From Candidatus Pacearchaeota archaeon (GTDB lineage Archaea > Nanobdellota > Nanobdellia > Pacearchaeales > GW2011-AR1), in the NCBI GenBank assembly GCA_018303995.1, contig JAGVXB010000029.1:1-39191 (forward strand): a stretch of DNA of 39,191 bases, read 5' to 3'. The notes beneath the pieces are model-generated. The model worked only from the letters and a program-made list of their open reading frames with translations, made no database searches and was not told the DNA's origin. Below, in pieces: positions 1 to 7,055 of this stretch. The first letter of the stretch is position 1. The number at the start of each line of letters is the position of its first letter. Position numbers and translations under genes: made by a program.

Positions 1-507
1 CGGATGTTTTAGACCCAATAATTGTGGTTGCGACTTGGACCGCTGGGATTACCGCGGCGACTGGCACCAGTCTTGCCCGGTCCTTATTCGTAACACTATC
101 TACATGTCACAAAAGATTTTCAATTATAGAAAATCACTCTGGCTCGCTCTGTCATACTTTCGTACATTGCAGAAAATACTCGACTGCTGCACCCCGTAGG
201 GCTGGGAGTAGTGTCTCAGACTCCCTCTCCGGGCCCCTTCGCTAAAAGCCCGTATGGATCATCGGCTTGGTGGGCCTTTACCCCGCCAACAACCTAATCC
301 ACCGCAGACCCAGTCTATTGCAAATTTTGAGCGCCAACACATTCCAGTAGTCGGCGCCTATCCATTCTTAATCTCAGTTTCCCGAGGGTATCATGGGCAA
401 TAGGGCAGGTTATCTACGTGTTACTGAGCAGTTCGCCTCCTTTCGGAAGACTTGCATGTCTAAGTCAAACCAGATAGCCGCAACCGCCAGCGGGATCAAC
501 TGGATTT
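1..507 (-). rRNA. rrs: 16S ribosomal RNA, 5' part (partial)
   Basis: This is the small-subunit rRNA gene read leftward. Its mature 5' end is near 505-507, and its 3' part lies beyond base 1. The complement of 491-505 reads as the archaeal 5' end (ATCCAGTTGATCCCG), and the complement of 49-67 is the universal '515' site. The archaeal block GGGGTGCAGCAGTCG and a 5'-domain layout of normal size lie between them. The usual terminal CCGG/CCGG helix appears as CCAG/CTGG, a compensated change. The 515 site reads CAGTCGCC rather than CAGCMGCC. The 5' boundary is placed from the conserved end and is good to a few bases. Confidence 0.97.
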
Positions 508-940
508 TTATGTAAATTTTTTTAAGAATTACACTAAATCAGATTGATCTCCTATGCATCTGGCAAGATTGCATTTATGATTATTACTTGTCTTTCTTAA
601 CCCTAAAAACTTTGAGTAGTTTTTTGGGCACTCAAAGTGTTCTATCAAGATACACTTTGATGTTAGAAAGTTAATTCGCACTCGCTCCAAAAAATAAAGA
701 ATATTTTTTGAGTCAAAAAATACTATTATAGTTTCTTTGACTCCTAGAACCTTCTTTTCTAAAGAAAGTTGTAGGAAAATAGTAAGACACTCACAACGTG
801 TTCCATCGTAATATTTAATCTGCTTAAAGATAGTATTTAAACATTACGTCCTAATCAGTAATGTTTATTTTTGAAAGTTCAGACGGCATTTTAATGTTTT
901 AGGTTTCATGAATTAAATAAGAACCTCTTTACTAATTAAA
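508..940 (-). other. 16S leader and intergenic region, no gene seen
   Basis: This 433-base stretch holds no convincing coding frame. Read leftward it should contain the rRNA promoter and the pre-16S leader. It carries several hairpins. One is a near-perfect stem at 742-776 with a three-base loop. Another is an 8-bp stem at 710-717/736-743. There are also two mutually exclusive stems, 632-639/653-660 and 609-617/630-638. No tRNA or other known RNA was recognised. Part of the leader probably pairs with sequence downstream of 16S for processing, but that partner is outside the window. Confidence 0.6.
833..842 (-). promoter_or_regulatory. Candidate rRNA operon TATA box
   Basis: The complement reads GTTTAAATAC, the strongest TATA-like box upstream of 16S. 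Transcription would start near 812 and give a leader of about 300 nt. A weaker candidate lies at 810-820 (GATTAAATATT), so the assignment is tentative. Confidence 0.4.
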
Positions 941-1264
941 CTAAATAGGATATCCCAAATCTGAAGCAGCCTTTTCTAAATCTCTCTCAGAAGTGGCTTG
1001 AGACAATTTCATTCCTTCAACAATATCTACAAGTCTTGACTTAGGTATCCAATATTTCGTATCACTATCTCTTGCCGGTTTAACTTCAAGTTTGTCAAGA
1101 TCAACATAAAATAATTTTCCCTTTACATATTCCCTTATTTTATTACCGAACGAAAGAGAACTAGCTTTAGGCACGCCCAAATGCCTTAACATATCTGCTA
1201 ACTGATTAGGAGTATAAACTATTTCCCCAATTCTTGCTGCAATTTGATTTTCTATGCTTACCAT
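941..1264 (-). CDS. Unrecognised 107-aa soluble protein
   Basis: I do not recognise this protein. It is small, mixed alpha/beta in appearance, with no membrane segment or cysteines. It has a basic patch around residues 42-50 and an acidic, helix-like C-terminus. A segment near residues 15-30 (YTPNQLADMLRHLGVPKAS) looks helix-turn-helix-like, but no full DNA-binding fold can be claimed. The ATG at 1264 is supported by a TATA-like box centred about 26 bp upstream, implying a leaderless mRNA. It sits alone between the rRNA leader and a small-membrane-protein operon, which ends 48 bp upstream. Confidence 0.7.
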   Translation of the reverse strand: MVSIENQIAARIGEIVYTPNQLADMLRHLGVPKASSLSFGNKIREYVKGKLFYVDLDKLEVKPARDSDTKYWIPKSRLVDIVEGMKLSQATSERDLEKAASDLGYPI

Positions 1265-1284
1265 ATTTCAACCTTAAATAACTC

Positions 1285-1294
1285 CTTTTTAAAG
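1285..1294 (-). promoter_or_regulatory. TATA box for the 107-aa gene
   Basis: The complement reads CCTTTAAAAA, centred about 26 bp before the ATG at 1264. The message is predicted to be leaderless. Confidence 0.5.
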
Positions 1295-1312
1295 GTTTCG
1301 CGAAATAGAAAA

Positions 1313-2104
1313 TTAAATAATTTCAATAGTCTTGACAGGTTCAAATTCGCGAGCAAGCATTTCACAAGTAGGATTGTAAATTAAAGAATCATAAGTTATT
1401 TCAGGAGATATTGGATTAAACTCTTTAGTCGGAATTTCATAAATTTCAATTTTTGTATTCTTCAAAACGCTTGATTTAGTTCCTCTTATACTCAAATAAG
1501 AATCCTTCAACGAGATATAATAACTTAATTTTTCACCAGATTTAACTTCTATTGGTTGTTGATTATATCCATACCAAGAAGATCCATAACCATAATAATT
1601 TTGAGGATAAATTTCATTAGTGATCCCAATACTAGGTTCATAATATCTTTGAGGCACGGGTTGATTTAAACCATCTAAAGAATTGTTAAAAATAGGTTCA
1701 TAGATTGTGTAGGTTGGCCACAATGCCAAAACCCAATTATTACCTCCAAATCCCAAATTAGTAGAAGTAGCCGTCAAATCAGCACATGCAATAAGACGAG
1801 GAATCTCAACAACACGAGACAAAACCCCTTTATTTTCAAAGGTCATTTTTCCAAGAATAGTAGAAACATATTGAATATTTTGTTCAGACATATTAGATAA
1901 ACTACCATTTCCAACTGCTTGCAAACCTCCAAAATTTTGCATTACGGGATATGATTGAGAAAGCGTAACATAAACTTCCGAAGTCGGAATACTCTCTTTC
2001 AACTCCAAACTATACTCATAATCTTGAACGTTGTAAAAAATTACAGTACCAAAACCAACAAGTAATGCAATAATTAAAACACCAATAAGAATTATATTTT
2101 TCAT
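1313..2104 (-). CDS. Membrane-anchored extracytoplasmic protein, Tyr/Gly-rich
   Basis: Function unknown. The protein has 263 residues. One N-terminal membrane segment (about residues 4-24) is followed by a large domain predicted to face outside. That domain has N-glycosylation sequons (NGS, NMS, NNS) near residues 66-70 and 140, and a Tyr/Gly-rich stretch near residues 168-180 (YYGYGSSWYGY). The Tyr/Gly character resembles the loop in the surface protein at 13.6-14.5 kb, although the two are not clearly homologous. It is the last gene of a leftward operon of four membrane proteins, starting 2 nt after its neighbour's stop. Its position suggests a component of a small envelope complex; that is inference. 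Confidence 0.75.
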   Translation of the reverse strand: MKNIILIGVLIIALLVGFGTVIFYNVQDYEYSLELKESIPTSEVYVTLSQSYPVMQNFGGLQAVGNGSLSNMSEQNIQYVSTILGKMTFENKGVLSRVVEIPRLIACADLTATSTNLGFGGNNWVLALWPTYTIYEPIFNNSLDGLNQPVPQRYYEPSIGITNEIYPQNYYGYGSSWYGYNQQPIEVKSGEKLSYYISLKDSYLSIRGTKSSVLKNTKIEIYEIPTKEFNPISPEITYDSLIYNPTCEMLAREFEPVKTIEII

Positions 2105-2106
2105 GA

Positions 2107-2379
2107 CTACTTCCTCGAGTCAGCACCAAATATCTTTGAGAAATACCATCCAACTAACATAAATAATATAGCAGAAATAACAAGAACAATCAAAATACCA
2201 CCCTTGCTCAAATCATACACATCTATAAAAAATCCTGCCGTGAAAACATACAAAGAAATAGAAATCAAATAAAATATTGGATAAAATTTTCTATGTGTTG
2301 CAAATATAACTATTGCAATTATCAATGAAACTATAAAAACGCTCCAACCCAAGAAAGGATACCATTCACCGTAAGCCAT
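2107..2379 (-). CDS. Small three-TM membrane protein (90 aa)
   Basis: Unrecognised. Three hydrophobic segments span roughly residues 10-27, 32-50 and 58-80. The C-terminus is short and charged. The ATG at 2377-2379 overlaps the stop codon of the preceding 58-aa gene (TAATG), and the next gene follows after 2 nt, so translational coupling in a four-gene operon is likely. No catalytic motif is visible. Confidence 0.75.
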   Translation of the reverse strand: MAYGEWYPFLGWSVFIVSLIIAIVIFATHRKFYPIFYLISISLYVFTAGFFIDVYDLSKGGILIVLVISAILFMLVGWYFSKIFGADSRK

Positions 2380-2555
2380 TATATGTCCGACCCCCTCATA
2401 AATTCTGCAATCACATATGAAACAACAACAGAAACAACCAATAAAATAAGTTTCACACTATTAGGGAACTGTGCAATATACTCTTTTGCAAAATACCAAA
2501 CTGAAGCAAACACAAAAATAACGCCTACAATATAAAACAAATACTGTATCTTCAT
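2379..2555 (-). CDS. Small two-TM membrane protein (58 aa)
   Basis: Unrecognised and easy to miss. The reading frame runs from an ATG at 2553-2555 to a TAA at 2379-2381. It encodes 58 residues beginning MKIQYLFYIVG. Two hydrophobic helices (about residues 4-22 and 34-51) are separated by a short polar turn (KEYIAQFPNS). Its stop codon overlaps the start of the 90-aa gene by one base, and it begins 22 nt after the upstream 66-aa gene ends. This tight packing, the strand and the shared membrane character support it as a real operon member. Confidence 0.65.
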   Translation of the reverse strand: MKIQYLFYIVGVIFVFASVWYFAKEYIAQFPNSVKLILLVVSVVVSYVIAEFMRGSDI

Positions 2556-2577
2556 AGGTCCTAAAGGTTTTTGCTCT

Positions 2578-2778
2578 TTATGAAAATAGCCTTACAAGCC
2601 CTAAGATAATCATCGCCACAATTGCAATTGGAATTAACCCTAACAATCTCCACACACCACCTCCATAGCCACTAATCATATAAAATAACGAATAAAAAGA
2701 TAGCGGTCCAAATATTAACAAACCTATAATTGAAAGCACGACCCACAACCACTTCAAAGAACTCCTTTCTTCAGCCAT
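2578..2778 (-). CDS. Small two-TM membrane protein (66 aa), first gene of operon
   Basis: Unrecognised. After a short charged N-terminus (MAEERSSLK) there are two hydrophobic segments, about residues 9-32 and 44-63, separated by a Gly-rich turn (GYGGG). An in-frame ATG at 2787 would add three residues. However, the TATA-like box at 2801-2808 is centred 26 bp before the ATG at 2778 and only 17 bp before the other, so I chose 2778. It heads an operon of four membrane proteins that runs to 1313. Confidence 0.7.
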   Translation of the reverse strand: MAEERSSLKWLWVVLSIIGLLIFGPLSFYSLFYMISGYGGGVWRLLGLIPIAIVAMIILGLVRLFS

Positions 2779-2800
2779 CCAAAACATAAGTTAATCCCAT

Positions 2801-2808
2801 ATATAAAA
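2801..2808 (-). promoter_or_regulatory. TATA box of small-membrane-protein operon
   Basis: The complement reads TTTTATAT. Its distance to the ATG at 2778 decides the start of the 66-aa protein and implies a leaderless message. Confidence 0.5.
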
Positions 2809-2836
2809 TTAATCTAAATCTCAAATAATCTTAAGG

Positions 2837-2845
2837 TTTAAAAAG
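2837..2845 (+). promoter_or_regulatory. TATA box for 77-aa gene
   Basis: The sequence is TTTAAAAAG, centred 27 bp before the ATG at 2868. This is divergent from the operon promoter at 2801-2808. Confidence 0.5.
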
Positions 2846-2867
2846 CATATTCTTTTATCATCACTCC

Positions 2868-3101
2868 ATGAATTTTGAAATGCGAGGAAAGTATAGGGAT
2901 GCACTAAAAGTCTACAGAGAAGTCAAAGCAGCTACAGATCATTTAGAAAGCGATCATTTTCATACATCTCCAGAAGAGGATAGAATAAAAATTTTAGCCC
3001 AATACTCTTCCAAGTTCCATGTTTGGAGGGGCCAAATTCCAGAAGAATTACATCCAAGATTTCATTGTCTCAACAGATTGCAGATGTATGTTAGCGATTA
3101 A
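2868..3101 (+). CDS. Unrecognised 77-aa soluble protein
   Basis: No family recognised. The protein is short, charged and mostly helical in appearance, with several histidines (HLESDHFH around residues 25-32), no membrane segment and one cysteine. The ATG at 2868 fits a leaderless promoter. An alternative in-frame ATG at 2880 would be 39 bp from the box and is less likely. It is followed by the PIN-like gene, which has its own promoter. Confidence 0.6.
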   Translation: MNFEMRGKYRDALKVYREVKAATDHLESDHFHTSPEEDRIKILAQYSSKFHVWRGQIPEELHPRFHCLNRLQMYVSD

Positions 3102-3120
3102 TTTAACTCATTAAGATAAA

Positions 3121-3128
3121 TTTAAAAG
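3121..3128 (+). promoter_or_regulatory. TATA box for PIN-like gene
   Basis: The sequence is TTTAAAAG, centred 25-26 bp before the ATG at 3150. It favours that start over the in-frame TTG at 3138. Confidence 0.5.
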
Positions 3129-3149
3129 CAGATATTTTTGACAGTTACT

Positions 3150-3866
3150 ATGGATTTAGAAGATAGATTACAATCTTTAATGAAATTAGTAGACTCAAAG
3201 ACTGCAGACTATTTTATGTTTGACACTTCAGAACTTGGAAGATATTTTTTAGGGGGCTATCAACTTAATTTAGATTTTTTTCTATCTCATCCAGATTCAG
3301 AAAAAACACATTTTAGTATAAGAACTGCATTGGATAACGCCCAAGTATGTTTTGAATTTTTAAGAAACCGCAAAAATACAATAGCTCCTCCTGCAGTAAT
3401 CGGAGAATCACAAGGAAAAATAATTGCCTTAAAGCGTTTTGCCAATCAATATGAACTCCTAGATAAATTAATTAAAAAAGAAGAACAAATAATAGATTTA
3501 TTAACTTCAAGAATAGAAAAAGTTCCTAGCCCGAATGTATTGCATTCATACAAAGGTTTTGTTATAGATGCCGCTAGACAAGGGGATGGAAATTTAGTCG
3601 ATGAAACAATAGTTGCCGAAGCAATGTACAAAGCATTTCTAAATGAACAACGCATAGCCATTGTAACCAAAGATAGGAGGTTTAAAGATATTCTCATAAA
3701 AACTCAAAATTCACTTGCCCTCTATGGTAAAGAATGTAGGGATTTATTAGACTTTTTACAAAGAGGAAATTTATCCATAATTTTAGGAGAAAGATATAAG
3801 GGTTTTTATGTGGATTACAACTCAAGAGAGTTCAACCCATCATATATGCAAGTAAAGCCATCCTGA
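3150..3866 (+). CDS. PIN-domain-like protein, possible nuclease (238 aa)
   Basis: Probably a PIN-like fold. The features that suggest it are an acidic strand end near residue 25 (YFMFDTSEL), a conserved-looking proline/glutamate segment (APPAVIGE), a helix starting LVDETIVAEAM, and the strand IAIVTKDRRFKDIL, which resembles the PIN 'T-x-D' motif. PIN proteins are metal-dependent RNases with three or four acidic residues, and those residues can be placed here. The protein is longer than VapC (about 130 aa), with a helical insertion between residues ~100 and 130. No antitoxin lies next to it, so a toxin role is not supported. Its 3' end overlaps the convergent pyrB gene by 35 bp. Confidence 0.6.
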   Translation: MDLEDRLQSLMKLVDSKTADYFMFDTSELGRYFLGGYQLNLDFFLSHPDSEKTHFSIRTALDNAQVCFEFLRNRKNTIAPPAVIGESQGKIIALKRFANQYELLDKLIKKEEQIIDLLTSRIEKVPSPNVLHSYKGFVIDAARQGDGNLVDETIVAEAMYKAFLNEQRIAIVTKDRRFKDILIKTQNSLALYGKECRDLLDFLQRGNLSIILGERYKGFYVDYNSREFNPSYMQVKPS

Positions 3867-4749
3867 CATAAAGCCCATTTTCGGCTTGCCTAAAATAAGC
3901 CACACGAGAATCAGTTTGTTCAATTTCAATAGGCAGTTTAATCTCATCTATCTTCGGCAAAGGATGTAAAATTCTAGCAGTTGGCTTAATTAGATTAAAA
4001 TTATTTTCTCCAATAATATATTTCCCTCTAGCATTAGTATATTCATCTAAAGTAATTCTTTCTTTTTGAATGCGAGTCATATAAACAATATCTGCTAAAG
4101 GCAAAACCTCATCAAGATTTTTTTCTTCTCTAAACTCTACTCCATGCCTGAAAAGATATTCTTTGATGTCGTCTTTCATTTTCAAATGTTCAGGTGAGAG
4201 AAAGATAATTTCGTTTCCAGGAAATTTTCCTAACAAATAACACAAAGAGCGAGCCGTTCTACCAGAAGCCAAGTCTCCAACAATTGCAATCTTTAATCCA
4301 TCCAATCTTCCCATTTCTTTGTATATCGTATACAAATCCAATAATGCTTGAGTAGGGTGTTGTCCTTTTCCGTCTCCAGCATTAATAACTGGGACTCTGC
4401 TCAAAGTAGAAGCAAGTTTAGCCATCCCTTCATCATAATGTCTAATTACAATAGCATCTGTGTAAGCAGAAACAATCCTAACCGTGTCTTCCATAGTTTC
4501 GCCTTTAACTGCAGAAGAAAACTCTTTGGCATTTTCAGTAGTAATAACGCTTCCGCCAAGTTTTAACATAGCCGCTTCAAAACTCAAACGCGTTCTCGTA
4601 CTTGGCTCATAAAATAAAGTCGCAAGTACTTTTCCATTTAGCAGTTGTCCATAATTTTTATTTTTGCGAAATTCGTCCGCTTTGGAAAAAATATCAAAAA
4701 TAATCTCCTTATCAAGTTGCTGTGACTCTACAAAATGTGCAAGCACCAT
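3832..4749 (-). CDS. pyrB: Aspartate carbamoyltransferase catalytic chain
   Basis: Catalyses carbamoyl phosphate plus L-aspartate to N-carbamoylaspartate, the committed step of pyrimidine synthesis, as a cytoplasmic trimer. The carbamoyl-phosphate loop PSTRTR is at residues 49-54, the 80s loop with SSAVKGET at about 78-85, HPTQALLDLY at 131-140, and HPLPK near 260, all as in the family. At 305 aa the length is normal. An ATG at 4770 would add seven hydrophobic residues, but the TATA-like box at 4773-4782 is centred 28 bp before the ATG at 4749, so I use 4749. No regulatory chain (pyrI) or other pyr gene is nearby. The C-terminus overlaps the convergent PIN-like gene. Confidence 0.96.
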   Translation of the reverse strand: MVLAHFVESQQLDKEIIFDIFSKADEFRKNKNYGQLLNGKVLATLFYEPSTRTRLSFEAAMLKLGGSVITTENAKEFSSAVKGETMEDTVRIVSAYTDAIVIRHYDEGMAKLASTLSRVPVINAGDGKGQHPTQALLDLYTIYKEMGRLDGLKIAIVGDLASGRTARSLCYLLGKFPGNEIIFLSPEHLKMKDDIKEYLFRHGVEFREEKNLDEVLPLADIVYMTRIQKERITLDEYTNARGKYIIGENNFNLIKPTARILHPLPKIDEIKLPIEIEQTDSRVAYFRQAENGLYVRMALLAYMMG

Positions 4750-4772
4750 CAAAATAATAAATGCAAACAAGG

Positions 4773-4782
4773 CTATAAAAAG
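4773..4782 (-). promoter_or_regulatory. pyrB TATA box
   Basis: The complement reads CTTTTTATAG, about 28 bp before the ATG at 4749. It decides the pyrB start. Confidence 0.5.
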
Positions 4783-4794
4783 ATAGTTGTGATT

Positions 4795-5307
4795 TCAGGA
4801 CTGTAATAATCTCTCTACTAAATCTACAAATATTTGTTTTGCCCCACCACTAATTTCTATTTCACCATTTCTGCGCACATACATTCTTGCATATGGGTTT
4901 CTTGCTAGAGGGTCAAATCCATCAGGATAATGCAAAGCACTGAAATCAGCAACCCTGTAACCGCCCCTTTCAAATTCTTGGACAAGAGGTAGAACTTTAT
5001 CATCTACCCTGCCAAATCTTACAGTATGAAATCTTACAGGCCTAGAAAAAGCAACTACTGAACTTGCTCCCTTATACAATGGAAAAGCTTCTATTTTGTC
5101 AGGTTCCGGAGCACAATTTAACAAATAAGGAACTACAGAATATTCTCGTAATCTTTGCGCAAAATCTGGAATAGACGAATCCAAAGGCAAACCTTCTATA
5201 TCAGGATGTAATATCATAAAAGAAATTTCAGTATTTTGTGTTGGGATTGAAAAAAGAATTTTGCTTGGAAGATGAAAATCTGCATAATTTAAAACAGTAT
5301 CGGCCAT
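4795..5307 (-). CDS. Unrecognised 170-aa protein
   Basis: No family recognised. The protein is soluble and of mixed alpha/beta appearance, with strands such as EISFMILHP and VVPYLLNCAP and a basic segment (RNPYARMYVRRNGEIEI) near residues 135-152. One cysteine is present, and there is no membrane segment. Its stop is 45 bp upstream of the pyrB start, and it has its own leaderless-type promoter. It lies between rps2 and pyrB on the same strand, but nothing links it to either pathway. Confidence 0.7.
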   Translation of the reverse strand: MADTVLNYADFHLPSKILFSIPTQNTEISFMILHPDIEGLPLDSSIPDFAQRLREYSVVPYLLNCAPEPDKIEAFPLYKGASSVVAFSRPVRFHTVRFGRVDDKVLPLVQEFERGGYRVADFSALHYPDGFDPLARNPYARMYVRRNGEIEISGGAKQIFVDLVERLLQS

Positions 5308-5322
5308 AAGAAACTCTTTAAT

Positions 5323-5337
5323 TTTATATATATAAAG
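5323..5337 (-). promoter_or_regulatory. TATA box for 170-aa gene
   Basis: A run of alternating T/A (complement core TTTATATATATAAA) is centred about 24 bp before the ATG at 5307. Confidence 0.5.
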
Positions 5338-5360
5338 ATTATAGCAATTAAATATCTATT

Positions 5361-6347
5361 TTACTTCGGAGGAATCAAATTTTCCCAGTCGTCAATAAAC
5401 TTGTCTATTGTTGGAAGGGCAACATCTAATTTTCGATGTTCAATATAAAGTTTAGCAAGTAAATACATAATCATTCCAAGACTCTTAGCCGATTTATTAT
5501 TTCCAGCTACAATCTGATCAATTCCGAAAGCATAATTATTACTATCGCAAATACTCATAACAGGAATACCTACGCGATTAGCATCCATCAATGCATTTTT
5601 GTCCAACCAAGGATCGCAAATAAATACTAACTTGCACTCAAAAAAATCGCTCAAATTTGTATTTGTAAGTATTCCAGCAGGATATTTCTTCATAAAAGAA
5701 CGAATGCCCAGAAGATCAGAGAACAATTTGACTGCTCTCCAGCCTGCCTCTCTTTTACAGACAATAATTATATCTTCAGGCGCAAATTTTGAAAGAAATG
5801 CTCCTGCCTCTCTCATCTTAGTATCAAGCATTGCCGTGTTGAATACTGCAAGACCATCAGCGCGTCTTTTGTAAATATACTTGCGCATGTTAGGAGTAAT
5901 GACTCTAGGACCTAGATGCATAGAAGCCTTCAGATAATCTTCAATTGGAACAAGAGTATTTGTCGGCTCAGATTTTTCACCAGTAACTTTTTCCTTAATA
6001 TCTATCTTTTCTATATCTTTGAATTTTCCTTCGATTGCCTTAAGCTTTGCCTTCATTGCTTCAGACATTTCTTTTTTAGGCTTAGCTTTCTTTTCAACTT
6101 CATCGGCTTGAGTTTCAGCAGAATCAGATTCTTTTTCTTCTTTTTTCTTAGTGGTTTTTTTCTTAGCTTTTCTTTCTTTCTCGCCGTCATCGTCATCAGC
6201 AACAGATTCAATTGCTTTCTCAATACCTTCAGCAGCGCTTTCAACAACGTGTTCAACAGCCTCGCCAATTTCCTCAACTACATGCTCGGCAGCATGAGCT
6301 ACTTTTTCAATAATAGATTCTTCTTTCTTCTTTGTGGTTTTTACCAT
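5361..6347 (-). CDS. rps2: Small-subunit ribosomal protein uS2 with long charged N-terminal extension
   Basis: The S2 core runs from about residue 132 (LVPIEDYLKASMHLG) to the end. It shows the archaeal S2 hallmarks: YIYKRRADGLAVFNT, a PAGILTNTNL segment, CDPWLDKNALMDA and IPVMSICDSNN. It binds 16S rRNA near the head/body junction. The unusual part is an extension of about 130 residues. Residues 11-50 form an Ala/Glu/Val-rich amphipathic helix. Residues 51-95 alternate acidic (DDDD) and Lys-rich blocks, and a further helix leads to the core. Most archaeal S2 proteins have little or no such extension. In other archaea rps2 follows eno and rpo6; the same order and strand hold here, but with other genes inserted. 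Confidence 0.95.
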   Translation of the reverse strand: MVKTTKKKEESIIEKVAHAAEHVVEEIGEAVEHVVESAAEGIEKAIESVADDDDGEKERKAKKKTTKKKEEKESDSAETQADEVEKKAKPKKEMSEAMKAKLKAIEGKFKDIEKIDIKEKVTGEKSEPTNTLVPIEDYLKASMHLGPRVITPNMRKYIYKRRADGLAVFNTAMLDTKMREAGAFLSKFAPEDIIIVCKREAGWRAVKLFSDLLGIRSFMKKYPAGILTNTNLSDFFECKLVFICDPWLDKNALMDANRVGIPVMSICDSNNYAFGIDQIVAGNNKSAKSLGMIMYLLAKLYIEHRKLDVALPTIDKFIDDWENLIPPK

Positions 6348-6442
6348 AATATTATATAAACAGCGCAGGGGTTTAGTCCAAGTTGTTTCAGTTGGTACCT
6401 GCTAAGTTCTTATTCTTCCTTAATTTAGAGGGTTTTTAAATA
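6348..6442 (-). promoter_or_regulatory. rps2 promoter and leader with nested hairpin
   Basis: The best TATA-like box (complement ATATTTAAAAA, around 6431-6441) lies about 90 bp before the ATG, so rps2 likely has a leader of about 65 nt, unlike its leaderless neighbours. The leader can fold into nested stems 6365-6369/6398-6402 (5 bp) and 6378-6381/6392-6395 (4 bp). Autogenous control is possible but unproven. Confidence 0.35.
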
Positions 6443-6464
6443 TGATGTTCACAGCTAATAACAA

Positions 6465-6472
6465 TTTTAAAG
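6465..6472 (+). promoter_or_regulatory. TATA box for P-loop kinase gene
   Basis: The sequence is TTTTAAAG, centred 25-26 bp before the ATG at 6494, consistent with a leaderless message. Confidence 0.5.
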
Positions 6473-6493
6473 TGCTCTAGCCTGTCTTGTTAC

Positions 6494-7033
6494 ATGCAAG
6501 ATACTAAAAGAAAAGTCTTATTGATATTTGGTCCAGGGGGTAGTGGAAAAACAAGCATTGCCAAGAGAATAGCAAAAAACAAGAAATGGATGCGCATAAC
6601 AGAGGATGAATTTTGGGCAAAAATTAAGAAAAATCATCCACCTGGAGAAGGTAGAACTCCCGAAGAACAAAAAATAGCGCAATATTTAGCTATAAAAAAG
6701 ATAATAAAAACTCTTTCAACAGGAAAGAATGTAGTATTTGAGTTTATAATATATGAAAATCCTCCTAAACCATTAATAGTTTATCTAAAAAATCTTAAAA
6801 AACAAGAAGCGGAAATATTTGTTAGAGCATTAAAACCTTCAATAAAATCAATACTCTCAAGGCATAAAATTAGAGGACGTCATGAAGATAAAAACCTAAA
6901 ATTGGCCATTTTTAACACAAAACTCCAATTTAAATGCTTGAATTCAAAATATATAAAGAAAGATTGGATAATTGATAATTCAAACGAGTCATTAGAAGAA
7001 ACTTACATTAAACATTTTAAGGCAATTATTTAA
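6494..7033 (+). CDS. P-loop nucleotide kinase-like protein (179 aa)
   Basis: A small P-loop NTPase of the kinase type. The Walker A motif GPGGSGKTS is at residues 13-21, directly after a hydrophobic strand (VLLIF). A second strand, NVVFEFIIYE (about residues 79-88), is followed by helices. A lid-like basic segment (RHKIRGRHEDK) near residues 122-132 resembles the LID of shikimate/adenylate-type and AAA_33 kinases. The substrate cannot be told from sequence. It is followed 22 bp later by an APH-fold kinase on the same strand. The pair is inserted between eno and rps2, which are neighbours in many archaea. Confidence 0.8.
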   Translation: MQDTKRKVLLIFGPGGSGKTSIAKRIAKNKKWMRITEDEFWAKIKKNHPPGEGRTPEEQKIAQYLAIKKIIKTLSTGKNVVFEFIIYENPPKPLIVYLKNLKKQEAEIFVRALKPSIKSILSRHKIRGRHEDKNLKLAIFNTKLQFKCLNSKYIKKDWIIDNSNESLEETYIKHFKAII

Positions 7034-7034
7034 G
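7025..7034 (+). promoter_or_regulatory. TATA box for APH-like kinase gene
   Basis: The sequence ATTATTTAAG overlaps the end of the upstream kinase gene and is centred 26 bp before the ATG at 7056. The second kinase may therefore have its own leaderless transcript. Confidence 0.4.
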
Positions 7035-7055
7035 CAATGATTTGTTGCACATTAA

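Noticed and set aside
24-245. Open frame of 73 codons on the plus strand
   Set aside because: It lies wholly inside the 16S rRNA gene on the other strand and has no protein-like character.
3150-3866. PIN-like protein as a VapC toxin
   Set aside because: It is too long, has no antitoxin gene adjoining it, and carries its own single-gene promoter.
5916-6359. Phenylalanine-rich open frame antisense to rps2
   Set aside because: It is the mirror of the Lys/Glu-rich extension of S2 and has no promoter at the expected distance.
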